Assembly (NCBI GenBank): GCA_029721515.1
Contig: CM056561.1
Span: forward strand, 14,088,501-14,152,500
Direction of reading: 5' to 3'
Length of the DNA: 64,000 bases
Origin: Synanceia verrucosa
Lineage: Eukaryota; Chordata; Actinopteri; Perciformes; Synanceiidae
The notes under the pieces are model-generated. The model made no database searches and was not told the DNA's origin. It was given only the letters and a program-made list of their open reading frames with translations. Shown in pieces: positions 53,256 to 64,000 of the stretch. Both the position numbers and the translations under genes were made by a program. Positions within the stretch are counted from its first letter, which is position 1. The number at the start of each line of letters is the position of its first letter.

Positions 53256-54568
53256 CCCAAAGGACAGGATAAATTTTTATTTAACCTTGAATGAAGAGAA
53301 GACAATGATGAGAGAAGGTTGTGGCCCATACTGTGGTTTTACTGTGATTTTGACAGATTTTTAGGGAAGAGAAATCAGTGACAATGGCCATGTGTTCTGT
53401 CCCACATCATGAAGATATACTTGATATTTTCACAGGCCCTAACACTTCAGATGAAGTGACACTGCTCTAAGGAGAAAGAGAGGATAATGTTAAATGAAAC
53501 ACAAAAACTGAATGATGTCTCTTATGAGGATTTTTTGTGTTGTATTCAAGCTAAAGGAAAACAGCATGAAAAGCTGTATTTCTGTATTTCTATTTTTTTT
53601 TGTCCTTTGACTATTCATGTTTCATGCTGTCTCCATGTGCTTTTCATGACAAATTCTTCTGAACATTCCTGCAAGTATGCAGTTATGCTTGTTAGTCATC
53701 TGCAGTCGTCTAGGAACAACAGCTGTAGATGTACTGGATGAAGAAACTGTGGATGAGTAGGAAAAGAGAAAACGAAGGAGAGCTTCAGTGTTGACAGCGG
53801 TAAAACTTTCTACCACTACCAAGTCTTACATACAGGTCAAAGTAATAGTGACAAATTGCTGTGGTGGCTTGAGCAAGTGCTTATCATAGTTGAAGGATGT
53901 AGTCAGCTTTTAACTTCTTTAAATCTTTCTGCCAATCTATGATGTTTAATTAGCTCTCATTAGACCGTTTGTTGTTCTGTGTAAAAAGTTTCCCAGGATT
54001 TAATTTGTAAAGCTTCACATCACCAGTAAAACTTTTACTGCAGTTTCTAGATACTGCCTCATAGTATGCACTGGAAAGTTTTGCTTTGTAAAAGTGTTGA
54101 TTTTTTTTTTTTTTGAGGACACACTCAATAGTCTCAACCTGATTTCCTCTCATGATGACTGACTGCTCTTCCTTTTCTTGGGCGCCGATGTATTACCCAA
54201 GACAATTTGGCTGATGTCTAATTCATTAAGTGATCTGTCCGTAAAAAAAAACAGTGAAAGTAATATCTTTAACTCCATGTGGATAAAATCCAGCACTACT
54301 GTAATCTGTACTAATTCAATGAAAAATATCTTATTACTTATGAAAAACCAAGCCTGACTTATTTGAAAAAAATGCACATATAGATGAACAATGCACTCAA
54401 GAACTGAAGAATATTTATGTTTTACTTAGTTGGTATTTATTTCCCTTCCCCGTTTTCCATTAGTGTAATATTCTGTGTATAAATGTTTGTGTATGATTGA
54501 CAGTATTTTCCTGTAAGACATTTAAATACAATCTTTAAGATGGATTGTTAACCTGAGTTGAATGTGTA

Positions 54569-54574
54569 AATAAA
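54569..54574 (+). promoter_or_regulatory. Proximal polyadenylation signal AATAAA
   Basis: A canonical AATAAA about 1.3 kb after the stop, followed by TGTTGTGG. Confidence 0.55.
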
Positions 54575-55138
54575 TGTTGTGGAATTAGATTACTTCATAT
54601 TTATATCGTTATCGCTCATGTTTTGTGCATTTCATAATTGCCAAATAATTTGTCAAATGCATTTTTTTAAATGTATTTTTGTTTTAACAAATCAAATTTG
54701 ATCTTCCATATATCTCAGATGCCAGAACGGCGATGCCCCACTTATAAGCATTGATTTGAAGTTTTTTGGTGTCAACATTTGTGAGGTTTTAACAGTGACT
54801 TATTCTTCCCTCATCTTCAATACATCAAAAAACCAAATAATATGATTAATAAAAAAAGTGCCTGTATTCCCCATCTCTCTATGATACCACATGTGAAAGA
54901 GTTTTTTTTCCCAACTTTATTGATGTTTTATTTATTGTACAGTATTGGTTATTATTTTGTTATGTTCCTCCCAGATGCTATATCATGTGTTTTTTAACAC
55001 TAGCTTACTAGTGGATGTAAAGCTTGGTTCTGATGTTTTACCATTTTCCTGTAGATAGATACTGCTCTTAAATAATCTCAACTATAGTGTTCTCTGACTA
55101 ATTGATAGGATGAACCTAATAACACCTTAATGTGATGA

Positions 55139-55144
55139 AATAAA
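55139..55144 (+). promoter_or_regulatory. Distal polyadenylation signal AATAAA
   Basis: A second canonical AATAAA about 1.9 kb after the stop, followed by T/G-rich sequence (TGATGTTATTTTT). It is a candidate long 3' UTR end. Confidence 0.5.
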
Positions 55145-55165
55145 GTGGTACTGATGTGAATGAAT

Positions 55166-55640
55166 TTCTGATGTTATTTTTCTAGTAAGCTATTAATATT
55201 TAGGATCTTTTAGAGTTGTTGCTGCTCGCTGCTTTTTTTTTTTTTTTTAAATGACAACAGTGTGCTTGGTTAGATCTCTTTTTTTTTTTTAAATCTAGTG
55301 TACTTTTGCTAATCTCAGCCAAACCCAGCGTTAAGTTTGAAATTGATCCCAGATGAGAACATCCCTTTTTTAGACATGCTTTGACATTATTTTTCAAAGC
55401 ATGTCATTAATTCAGTCCCAACAAGGGGTAAGTTAAGCAACATGGGTACACCCAGTCCATTAATTATACATATATATACTATACTAAACTAAAGTAAAGT
55501 CGTCAAAGAAGTCTTTCACATTGTGCCTATAAAACAGTGGCTTTTCTGAAAGAGGTTACTTCTGTAGTGCCATATGACAAATGCAAACCAGTCACATCCA
55601 AGAAGAAGTTGTTCAGCCTACATTGTCATCTTTTTATTTG
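55166..55640 (+). other. Intergenic, A/T-rich
   Basis: Contains T homopolymers (about 55234-55250 and 55279-55291). No gene was seen. Confidence 0.4.
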
Positions 55641-56155
55641 TCCTATATTAAACTATTCTATTTACACTGAGATTTAAATAATAGGTTAAACCTATGATGC
55701 ATAATGAACCGACACATTTCATCCTGGCATTGTGGCTTAAATTACCCCATGTTGCTGCAGTAGCAGAACGTATCTTTAGTACAGTACAGATGGGAGACTG
55801 TTGGATAGTGGATAGTGCAACAGCATAAGGGCCTATAAAAAATAAGAAGCAGAGGACATCAGTGAACAAAAAAGACAAAGTAGAAAAGTAAATGCTTTAA
55901 AAGTAACTAGTCAACAGTGGTTATAGTAAGCAAACATCAACAGTAGTAGGCACATAGGCACATGTTTAAACTGATTTGTGATCAGTACATACACAGAGCT
56001 GGCTTTCGTCACCAATCTGTTCAGTCTCTTCCTATCAGTGCATCTAATGTGTTTGATCAGTGCAGTTTACTGTTTAGGTGAACACCCAGGTACTTATACA
56101 TACTATTTACTGTAAATTTTCAAACCCCAGCACTATATGATCTTGAACTTGTAAG
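55641..56155. other. Intergenic, possible LINE tail
   Basis: GGGCCTATAAAAAATAAGAAGC and AACACCCAGGTACTTATA are typical of worn L2/Rex1-type 3' regions (a similar GGGCCTATAAAAAATAAGAA lies at about 56850). No coding frame survives. Confidence 0.35.
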
Positions 56156-56159
56156 TTTA

Positions 56160-56510
56160 TAACAGAGTCAGTGACTTGACATTATTCTGTACTTGGATCA
56201 AGATATACAAAGTATAAGTACACATATATGAAGTGCAAGTATATGCTTTAGTATTAAAATATAAGTTTAAGTCTTAGTATTAATATAATTAATAATAATA
56301 TGTAATGAACTTTTCTTTATACTTTCCATTATAAGCCAAGTATACTTCATAATACTATTCTTAAGTATGTAATATATAGTATATAAAAAGTAAACTTCAA
56401 CCATACTGCTTCAGTTTTAGGATAAAATAAGTGTACTTATTTATCTCGTGGTTCATTTAGGAACAAGAACAGCAGCTATAACTAAGAATAAATAGAGAAT
56501 CATAACAGAG
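56160..56510 (-). repeat. A/T-rich interspersed repeat (copy 2, inverted)
   Basis: Holds the reverse complement of the 28940-29320 words in matching order (TTATTCTGTACTTGGATCA, CATTATAAGCCAAGTATAC, GTGGTTCATTTAGGAACAA). Confidence 0.6.
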
Positions 56511-56764
56511 GTTGTCCCCAGAGATGAGGAGAGGGCTTTTGGGTGCTGAGTCTGCAGCCTGCTCACAGTGGATTGCTCCACAGGCTACTTCAGAGTTAGC
56601 AGAGGGGGAACATACGCTATGGCGATAACATGGGAAAATTCCCTTGGCAGGTAGAATGGCCTCATTCTAGCAGCCAAAAGAGTTTCAGAGTAACAGTGAT
56701 GTGCCCAAGGTTACACCACTTATCACTGACAAACTCACTCACTCACTGCCAACCTTCCTCATGT

Positions 56765-57060
56765 CCTCTTAAAATAAGATAAGATAAACCTTTGTTCGTC
56801 CCACAGACATTGTGACAGCAGCAAAGTGAATAGTGCTACATTACAAGGAGGGCCTATAAAAAATAAGAACAATAACATGTAGAAAGTAGAAAGTAACCAC
56901 TCTCCTTTGTCCTGTCCGCTCGCAGCAGATGAAATCCATCCAGTGTGGCTGTCAAGTGAGTTGAGAATCTCTCAATGCCTAAAACAGCACAGCACCTGCT
57001 TTCTGGGACTTTTGGGACTGTGACACCACAGGCCTTAAAGGTAATCAGCTTAACCAAAAG
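56765..57060 (-). mobile_element. Probable L2/Rex1-type LINE 3' tail
   Basis: AAGATAAGATAAACCTTTGTTCGTCCCACA is the typical tail form (TTTATT-GTCCCAC), followed by sequence with no intact frame. Confidence 0.4.
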
Positions 57061-57099
57061 GAGAGCAAGATACTTTCCAATAGGCCCTTTTTTTAATTA

Positions 57100-57665
57100 G
57101 TTTTTTATTTGTTGATTGCCCTGCATGGGTTGCACTGGAGTTGGAAAGAAAATGGTGCATGTTCCAATGCTACACACCTGTGGTGATTGCTTAAAAGACT
57201 GTGATTGTGTCTTCGTACTCACTGTGTCTCCACAACCTGAAGAAGGTGCAAGCCGACACACATTGGTTGTTTTTAATGATTCCTAGCCCATTTTATTAAA
57301 AGCATTTTACTTTTTCAAACCAAGTTGAGTGCCTGGACCTGGATTGTTTATGTTTCTGGCCTGATCTTTCCATGTTTCCTTTGAGGCCTTAAGGAGGTTA
57401 AATTTTAATCACACAGAAGTAATGGAACCAAATAGAAATATGTGACTAAAGCCACAGTTGCTGTATTAAGTGACTGAAACGTGAGTGTGTATGATTTATT
57501 GTAAAATTGTAAGAATTAAAGTTTTAAAGTGTAAATTCAGATAATAGAGAAGTAAATATCACAAGACAGTGAATCGTGATCACGAGTTGTTTTTCAGCTA
57601 GACAGTGGAAAAGTACCAGAGCCAAAAAAGGGAAATGCAATAAAGACACACCAACTGTTGAATTG
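57100..57665 (+). other. Intergenic, no recognised feature
   Basis: I see no gene or defined repeat here. Confidence 0.4.
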
Positions 57666-57693
57666 TGTAACACACACACACACACACACACAC
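57666..57693. repeat. (AC)n microsatellite
   Basis: About fourteen AC units. Confidence 0.92.
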
Positions 57694-58180
57694 ATTAGTT
57701 TGAAACATAAACTATTCACAAAAATTAGGGATGTTGGACTTATTGGACTAAATTTATTATAAATTATTTGGACTAAAAATCATAGTATCCCGTTTTGGCC
57801 GGGAAAGTCACATATTTTACCCTCCTTTCCTGCCATCCCAGGCGATAGGGTGCAGTGCAGCGTCTCCCTGTTTTCTCTCGCTGTGTGGACTTTATTCACT
57901 AGAGCTGACAGGGACACTGCCACATTTCATGTGTGTGTGGTGAGACTGGGGGGGGGGTAAAGGGGAGACCAATGAGAGAGAGAGATTGAATTTTACTTGT
58001 TGCCATCAATGCCACCCCAGGAATTTCACATGGAGAATAATGTTAACCCTTTTTGTTAAGTGGTTAAAGCACACAGGTTCAGTTTACTAATGAAGACCAG
58101 AGACCGGGTCCAACATACAAATTCAATTTAGTTCATTCAACAACATATTATTCTTTAAGAGCAGTTTTTCAATAAAATAA
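57694..58180 (+). other. Intergenic, unassigned
   Basis: Includes a G9 run at about 57949-57957 and no recognised gene. Confidence 0.35.
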
Positions 58181-58182
58181 TC

Positions 58183-58222
58183 TACACACACATACCCACA
58201 CACACACCTACACACACACACT
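58183..58222. repeat. Imperfect (CA)n
   Basis: CACACA units with CT and CC interruptions. Confidence 0.85.
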
Positions 58223-58299
58223 CCAAGTAAACAAGAAGCACACAAATGCAAGCAAAGAAAAACAACTCTTTAAATTAAGTATACCACCAAATCTACAGG

Positions 58300-58556
58300 T
58301 GTAAAATATGTCGATCGTGCCTTTTTTATCTCTGGTTGCTATGGTGAATCGAGGTATTGGGGCTCCATTGACGATGGCTTTTTGTTGTGGTAGGTGCACG
58401 TGCTTAATTCAAGGTGAACATACTCAGAGTTGATTGAACTAATTCATATCAGCTGTTCTGGAACCGGAAACTCTGAGTTTCCCATCTCAGGGTAAGTCAA
58501 CTCAGAGTTCAGGAAAAGACTCAGAGTTTGTTAAACCTCCTACCTGGAATACCCCC
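58300..58556 (-). mobile_element. Harbinger-like fragment related to 58970-60283
   Basis: In reverse complement it reads GGGGGGTATTCCAGGTAGG, AACAAACTCTGAGTC, GGAAACTC and on to CGATTCACCATAGCAACC, parallel to the start of the 58970 element but with a different outer end. Confidence 0.6.
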
Positions 58557-58775
58557 CATTAGTTTAAACTCTGAAGATAGGTGTACTTAGCTCTGCCCAG
58601 GACAAGGACAGCAGCCATCTTAACGAGTGCTGGCAACAGCACAGTTGGAGATGAAGAGTGGATGTATGCACTGTACACAACAGCTAGGCAAAACAGCAGC
58701 TGGCCGACAGCAGCGTGAGATGAGGGGGAGGAGATCAGTGCGCACAAGCATGCTGCACACGTGTTAACCCGTTAA

Positions 58776-58836
58776 GGCTGGAATATACTTCTCTGACTGC
58801 GTAAAGGCTGGAATATACTTCTCCAACTGCGTAGTA
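58776..58836. repeat. Two tandem 31-bp units at an element end
   Basis: AAGGCTGGAATATACTTCTC plus ACTGCGTA occurs twice in tandem. The sequence after it (CGTTATCCAATTCCGTAGC) recurs at about 61551 in the same orientation, so two copies of one family lie here. Confidence 0.75.
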
Positions 58837-58969
58837 CGTTATCCAATTCCGTAGCTTCGGAGACCCCTTGAGCCCTCACAGTTCTCCGTCGTGATGCGTT
58901 TTGTGAAGCCCTGCCATGAAATGCACCCCCTCAGGGGGCAATTTGCTTTAATATCGCAGATAAAAGCAG

Positions 58970-60283
58970 GGGTCCGTTTCACGAAGCAGGTTCAACAAAC
59001 TCTGAGTGTAACCCTAAACTCTGAGTTGATACTCTGAGATAGGAAACTCTGAGTTTCCGGTTCCAGAACAGCTGATTTGAGTTGATTTAATCAACTCGGA
59101 GTAGTTTCACCCGGAGTTATGTGCATACACCACAACGATAAAACGCCAGCATCAATGGAGCCCCGATTCGACAAGTCACCATGGCAACAGGAAAGCAGAA
59201 GGCTGCGTTTTTCATGTCCAACATGTCCAACTTGAATTGGACATGTTAATGCGATCATATGGCGAGTTTGAACATGTTTTTTAGAAAGAAATGAGACACC
59301 TCTGCAGCTGGAAAAGGGTGTGGGGGGCGCATGGGAGAACATTGTTTCCCAGGTAGTCCTTTGCAATACAATACACAATAATATTACAGGGGAAAACTAT
59401 TTCGTAGGCTGCCTCTTAACAGATCTCTGACTTAATGGTCACTAAAATGTTTTCTAAGCTCACAATATCCAATATTCAGAATTAAATATTCACAAAATAT
59501 TTTTGCCAAGCGGAGCCAGTCAATCTTGTGTCTTTATACAAATTAGCCATGTGCAATTTGCATTGTAGGCATGTCTCTGTCCCAAGTTATTGTCATGGAA
59601 ACCATAGTCCTTGACAAGTGCATGCTGCGTGTCGACACCGACATTTATTCAGTTGTTTCCTTGCATTGTAATGCACATAAGCTACTGCATGTTGAGAAAA
59701 TGTGTATCTGTATTGTGCAACAATTCTGAGATGGAGATCTCCCCGAATATTAACGGATATTTCGCTCACTGACTGCGGTTGGTGATGTTGCAAATGTAAG
59801 GACGGATTAGGTTGTGTATGTAGATTATGGACTGTGACATGAAACAGTACAACTCAGAAATGCAAGAACATCTATGCGCGGTCTGATAACAATCTCCCGA
59901 CGAATATTTAATTCTCTGCACAGAAATGCTGCTCCTTCATCCAATGGATCATTAATGAAAGACAGACAGCAGAACTAGGCTACGCCAAAACTCGCCTGCT
60001 GACTGAATGAATGAATGAGGAAATCAAAAGAGGGCGGAGACAGAGAGAAACTGAAGGTTCACTGAGAAAAACCTTGTCCCAACCAGGTTAGGTTCATATA
60101 GTCTGTTACTACGGTAACTGACCGAGAGCTTAAGTTAACTCTCTCTGTGAAACAGGCTAGAGTTACCCCTCTTTCTCTGGTTTGAGTTACCTCCCTTTTT
60201 GAAACGGAAAACTCAGAGTTTCCCTCATTTCAGGGTTAACAGACTCAGAGTTTTCACTAAATCTGCTTTGTGAAACGGACCCC
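58970..60283 (+). mobile_element. Harbinger-like element, 1.3 kb, with CAG target duplication
   Basis: Inverted ends GGGTCCGTTTCACGAAGCAG and CTGCTTTGTGAAACGGACCC are flanked by CAG on each side (58967-58969 and 60284-60286). Just inside, CTCTGAGT words repeat in both arms. The plus strand at about 59179-59345 holds remnants of a Myb-like/MADF accessory frame (MATGKQ, then AAFFMSNMSNL in a worn frame). No transposase core. Confidence 0.8.
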
Positions 60284-60352
60284 AGGGTCTATTTTATATG
60301 ATTAAATTATTTGTGACGGCGATAGAAGAAAATAACATTGGTTGCTTACATT

Positions 60353-61066
60353 TTCTAAAGGTACAATATGTAAGAAATTTATTTAAATTAATCATAAAAT
60401 GGCCCTGATGTGTCACCAGACATTCAGAAATCATGTTAATTTCAAATACTTATATTACTGACAACAGTAGTCCAGCCAGGATATTCTCATTCAAAAAGCT
60501 AAGTTGCAGCTCTCAACTGATGTTGATGCTGTCATGTTGTGTTTTGGACTGATGCACCACCCTCCACCTATCTCCCAATCACAAAGTCAGTAGTGTTTCA
60601 GCATCCGGGTTGCCAGCTCTGCTCTAGTTACCACAGGTACAGCTACGAACATGTCAGATAAATAATGTCTAACGTTACGAAACCTAAAAGACCTCGTTAT
60701 GAATCTGAAATATGTCGTGACAAAGTCTGAAATAAAACAAGGATTTGTATAGGAGATTCCGCTGAAAGATGGAGACAGCTGAAAGCGGACAGGCAGCAGC
60801 ACTCCTGATCAGCCACTATCACCGCAGACCCCCGGCCACTGCCCCGGAGCTCTGCTCACTTTACCCCAGCCCTCCACAGCTCTCCTCTGGCCCATTTTAC
60901 TCCTTCTAAGCGTCCATTGTGATGCCCAAGGTGGCTGCTTTTCATTCACTGTAACCCTTTCCGTTCCATCTGGGGTGAGGGAGAGGGGAGACACCACTCT
61001 ACAGTAATTTGAAAGTGGTTGCAATACCAGTTTTGGCCACAATCCTACATACATTTCCTTTAAAGC
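60353..61066 (+). mobile_element. MITE with remnant R-W-R-Q-L-K frame
   Basis: Ends CTAAAGGTACAATATGTA and the inverted TACATACATTTCCTTTAAAG. The interior reads MSNVTKPKRPRYESEICRD, a stop, then NKTRICIGDSAERWRQLK. Length is about 714 bp. It is possibly the same family as 13170-13947. Confidence 0.7.
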
Positions 61067-61690
61067 TCCTCTAAAGAGGGAAAATAACAGATGTTCTTCT
61101 CAACACAAAAACGGATAATAGCGAACCCAAACCAGTAACTTTCGATATGATCTGTGGAAATACACCCCAGCTATAATTACTAAATGAATTAAATGGATTT
61201 TTTAAGCAAGTTGAATGTGTTTGACAACACTTGAATGTGTTTCACAAGGCTAATCGATATATATATCGATCGTTTAGTTCCTGTCCTGTCTGCGCTGCTG
61301 CGGGCGCGACCTGTCTGTCTGTTTCTGTGTAGGGCAAGGGGGGTGCATTTCACGCCAGGGGTGCAACTAGAGGACCAATCACAGCCCTTGCCGTTTCCGT
61401 TATCCCTTGATGGATTGACGGACAGTTAAAAAAAGAAATCCTGTGCCCGGAGAGGATGGAGAGGCTCTCCGTCAGGATCTCCGGCAACGCAGAGGGCTCT
61501 TTGTCTCTACGTACGGCACCTTACGGAGTACTATAAATTTGCCTTAATACGTTATCCAACTCCGTAGCTATGGAGACCCCTCGAGCCCTCGCAGTTTATA
61601 AAATATGGACAAAGCCAGGAATAGCTAACAGGCTAATGTTCCAGAACTTTCCATCACATGAACCACTAACTGACCTACCTTTCCTATGAA
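61067..61690 (+). other. Intergenic, repeat remnants
   Basis: Holds the end of the 58776-type family (TACGTACGGCACCTTACGG, CGTTATCCAACTCCGTAGC). No gene. Confidence 0.4.
61253..61272. repeat. Short perfect palindrome ATCGATATATATATCGAT
   Basis: An 18-bp self-complementary core near 61254-61271. Confidence 0.8.
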
Positions 61691-61984
61691 AGAACCGGGT
61701 GACAAACTGCCAACGCTTCACTTCTTTCTACTGTCTCAGCTTTTTTCTTTTCTTTTTTAACTCCCTGACTTTTGAAGCATTCACTGAGGGCCACAATAAG
61801 CTCAAATGGGATTACTTCACCAAACTTCACACTTCACCAGGCAAGGATGCCCACTCTCACAGTCACTTCCTGGTGCCAACGTGTGTGGCAGCCTCTCGAG
61901 CAGCTTTGTGTGTTTCCTAACTTTTTCTCATTTTTCTTTTAAATTTACTACCCTGGTTTCTCTGGAAACATATCAATATTTTCC

Positions 61985-62480
61985 ATGGATATGGATTTTT
62001 CAATGCCAAGACTCGTTTATTCAAGCGACTTTTTACATGCTCTGAGAGTGAAGTCCTGCATCAGTGTGATTCCGTGTTTACCTGTGGAGGTAAGGAAGCC
62101 GTACCAAAGCTGCAGAGCTGGTGCTAAGCTAAAAGCTAAGAAGTGGAGATTCAAGCCTCTGGTGCCTTCTGTGCTAATGGGAAACGTGAACTCACTACTG
62201 AATAAGATCGGCGAGCTGGCTGCGCTGATGAAGAATGTGAAGATCTACAGGGAGTGTAATTTACTGTGCTTCACTGAAACATGGCTTACAGCTAACATCC
62301 CGGACGCTAACGTGGAGCTACCGGACTTCAGCACAGTCAGAGCGGACAGAGACACAAGAGCCTGTGGGAAGCGCAAAGGACGAGGACTCGCACTGTATGT
62401 GAACAAACGGTGGTGCAATCCTGGGCATGTGAACATTAAGATCTCCAGCTGCTGCAGGGACATTGAACTTCTGGCTTTAA
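61985..62480 (+). pseudogene. L2 LINE endonuclease domain
   Basis: Reads LMGNVNSLLNKIGELAALM, NLLCFTETWLTANIPDANV and RADRDTRACGKRKGRGLAL, the APE-type endonuclease start with N and E motif residues. The frame runs into the inserted MITE, which ends the protein at 62512. Confidence 0.88.
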
Positions 62481-62917
62481 GGTGCCGTCCACACGACAAT
62501 GGAATTCTGTGAATCCGACAAACTTTAATACTGATTCCGCCTTGCGTACATATGACTCTGGCATTGTCGGAGACGCAAAATGGTATTTTCTGACAACGGG
62601 TTCCAGACTGAGAAGATCTGACAATGCCTTTTCGGAGTTGCAGTGTGTACCCTGCGTTGTTGCTGATGATAACGTCACATCATCAAGTGACCAGAAGAAG
62701 TAGTAAACAAGGACTTCATGCGCATGCTCATTGCATACTTTTGTTCATTTTCCTGGGTCTCTCTGTGTTTCTTTGCAGCGCCACGTATCGGCGTGGCATA
62801 TGTATTACATCCTTGTCACTCGATGTCACTCGTTATTGCGTTGCCATGTAGACGGAAATAATTCTGGCAACGTTCTCAGAAGCGTTGTCATGCCATTGTC
62901 CTGTGGAAGGGGCCTAA
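62481..62917. mobile_element. MITE nested in the L2 LINE
   Basis: Inverted ends: GGTGCCGTCCACACGACAATGG and the complement of the right end, TAGGCCCCTTCCACAGGACAATGG. TAA or TTAA-like bases flank both sides. The L2 coding sequence resumes after it (LLPREFSHAIVL). Confidence 0.75.
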
Positions 62918-63860
62918 GTCTACATCCCTGTTACTTGCCTAGGGAGTTCAGCCACGCCATTGTTCTTATTGCTTACATCCCCCCGCGTTCAGACAAGGAG
63001 ACTGCGTGTGACGTTATCCACAGCGCTGCAGCACTCGATCCTCTGCAGTTTGCCTACCAGAAGAAGGTTGAAGTGGATGATGCTATCACCTTCCTGCTCC
63101 ACCGATCTCTCTCTCACCTGGACAGAGGCAGTTGTACTGTGAAGATTACATTTTTGGATTTCTCCAGTGCCTTTAACACCATCCAGCCTCTGCTCCTCAG
63201 GGACAAACTGACAGAGATGGGAGTGGAATCACACCTGTATCAGGAGTGGATAGGAGGGGGAGTACAGAGAACTGATCCAGGACTTTGTCTGCTCCTCAGC
63301 ACCACCAAGACCAGGGAGATGGTGATGGATTTCAGAAGACCCAGGCTGCAGCCAGTGCCAGTTATCATCAAAGGGGACTGTGTGGAGGTGGTACCCACCT
63401 ATAAATACCTCGGAGTACTGGATGATAAACTGAACTGGACTGCCAACACAGATGCTCTGTGCAGGAAAGGTCAGAGCCATCTGTACTTTCTCAGAAGGCT
63501 GGCGCCCTTCAACATCTGCAACAAGCTGCTACAGATCTTCTACCAGTCTGTGGTAGTGAGTGCCCTCCTGTATGCAGCAGTGTGCTGGGGGGCAGCCTGA
63601 AGAAGAAGGACGCAGCACACCTAGATAAACTGGTGAGGAAGGCTGGCTCATCTGTGGCAGAGCAACGGACATTGAACAGGCTTCTGTCCATCATGGACAA
63701 TCCTCACCATCCACTGCACAGTACCATCTGTAGACAGAGGAGCAGCTTGGCTGTCACTGTCCTGCTCCACAGACAGACTGAGAAGATCGTTCCTCCCCTA
63801 CGATGTACGGCTTTCCAACACTTCTCTGAGGGAGTGAAAACACAAACACTGACCCCTGGA
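62918..63860 (+). pseudogene. L2 LINE reverse transcriptase, internally deleted
   Basis: Contains DPLQFAYQKKVEVDDAITF, ITFLDFSSAFNTIQPLLL (motif A), then jumps at about 63240-63300 to TKTREMVMDFRRPRLQPVP, YKYLGVLDDKLNWTANT and SALLYAAVCWGG. The motif B and YADD region is deleted, and a further frameshift lies near 63600. Confidence 0.9.
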
Positions 63861-63949
63861 CTCACCACACATTCACACCACACACCTGGACACACACAAA
63901 CTTTCTCACTCATATTCACTCACATCTACATGTTGGACTCCACAAATGT

Positions 63950-63985
63950 GTGAAAAAAAACAAAACAAAACAAAACAAAAACTGT
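63950..63985 (+). repeat. (CAAAA)n tail of the L2 LINE
   Basis: A-rich stretch with repeated ACAAA units directly after the LINE 3' UTR. Confidence 0.85.
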
Positions 63986-64000
63986 ATACTACACTTACTG

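Larger units (their letters stand above)
53256..55165 (+). other. plxnb1: plxnb1 3' UTR (probable)
   Basis: An A/T-rich stretch without a convincing reading frame follows the stop. Two AATAAA signals (54569 and 55139), each followed by T/G-rich sequence, suggest alternative ends near 54.6 and 55.2 kb. The end is inferred only. Confidence 0.6.
61695..63985 (+). mobile_element. L2-type LINE, near full length but broken
   Basis: Order: 5' untranslated part, endonuclease (61985-62480), an inserted MITE (62481-62917), reverse transcriptase with an internal deletion (62918-63860), 3' UTR and a CAAAA-repeat tail at the right. It is the last recognisable feature of the window. Confidence 0.88.

Noticed and set aside
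51005..51075. A functional tRNA gene
   Set aside because: A and B boxes are present, but the segment continues into a SINE body with a GGATGG tail and the same sequence recurs elsewhere in the window, so it is a tRNA-derived SINE.

Overview
The window reads as teleost fish chromosomal DNA. It is intron-rich and A+T-rich, and it is full of fish-type repeats: Tc1-like, PIF/Harbinger-like and hAT-like elements, L2, Tx1 and RTE-like LINEs, Ty3/Gypsy elements and tRNA-derived SINEs. I see no sign of bacterial or plasmid sequence.

One host gene is visible. Its 3' two-thirds runs on the + strand from 2451 to a stop at 53253-53255, with a 3' UTR to about 54.6 or 55.2 kb. It is a plexin-B1-like semaphorin receptor. 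The sema domain lies upstream of the window. I could place 33 coding exons by splice signals, reading phase and homology: three PSI domains, a mucin-like exon, IPT/TIG repeats, a basic convertase-type site, one transmembrane helix, the split intracellular RasGAP/Rho-binding module and a C-terminal VTDL PDZ ligand. All phases agree. The 32 exons outside the mucin-like one sum to 4,350 nt, i.e. 1,449 residues plus stop.

The mucin-like exon (15891-19602) is the exception. A 3.04-kb element with terminal inverted repeats of about 570 bp (16316-19358) sits inside it, flanked by CTCTTC repeats, and puts a stop codon one codon past its left edge. The exons on either side are both phase 0, so skipping the exon keeps the frame.

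A second anomaly is a 436-bp, apparently perfect inverted copy of most of IPT exon 11 and its upstream intron (23580-24015), placed antisense at 25914-26349 next to a perfect 69-bp hairpin. The original exon 11 appears to use a GC-AG donor.

Layout: 1-2450 upstream intron with a LINE remnant; 2451-4530 PSI1 to PSI2 exons, with a hAT-like element; 4531-15890 an 11.4-kb intron filled by nested elements (Gypsy pieces, Tx1-type LINE, MITEs, a Tc1 copy); 15891-19602 disrupted mucin-like exon; 19603-25721 PSI3 and IPT exons; 25722-30570 repeat-filled intron; 30571-41225 IPT, transmembrane and GAP exons with small insertions; 41226-49260 intron with a complete antisense Gypsy element (41810-46578, TSD CCTCC) and a minisatellite; 49261-53255 last GAP exons; 55166-64000 intergenic, with Harbinger, MITE and L2 insertions. 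No second host gene was found.
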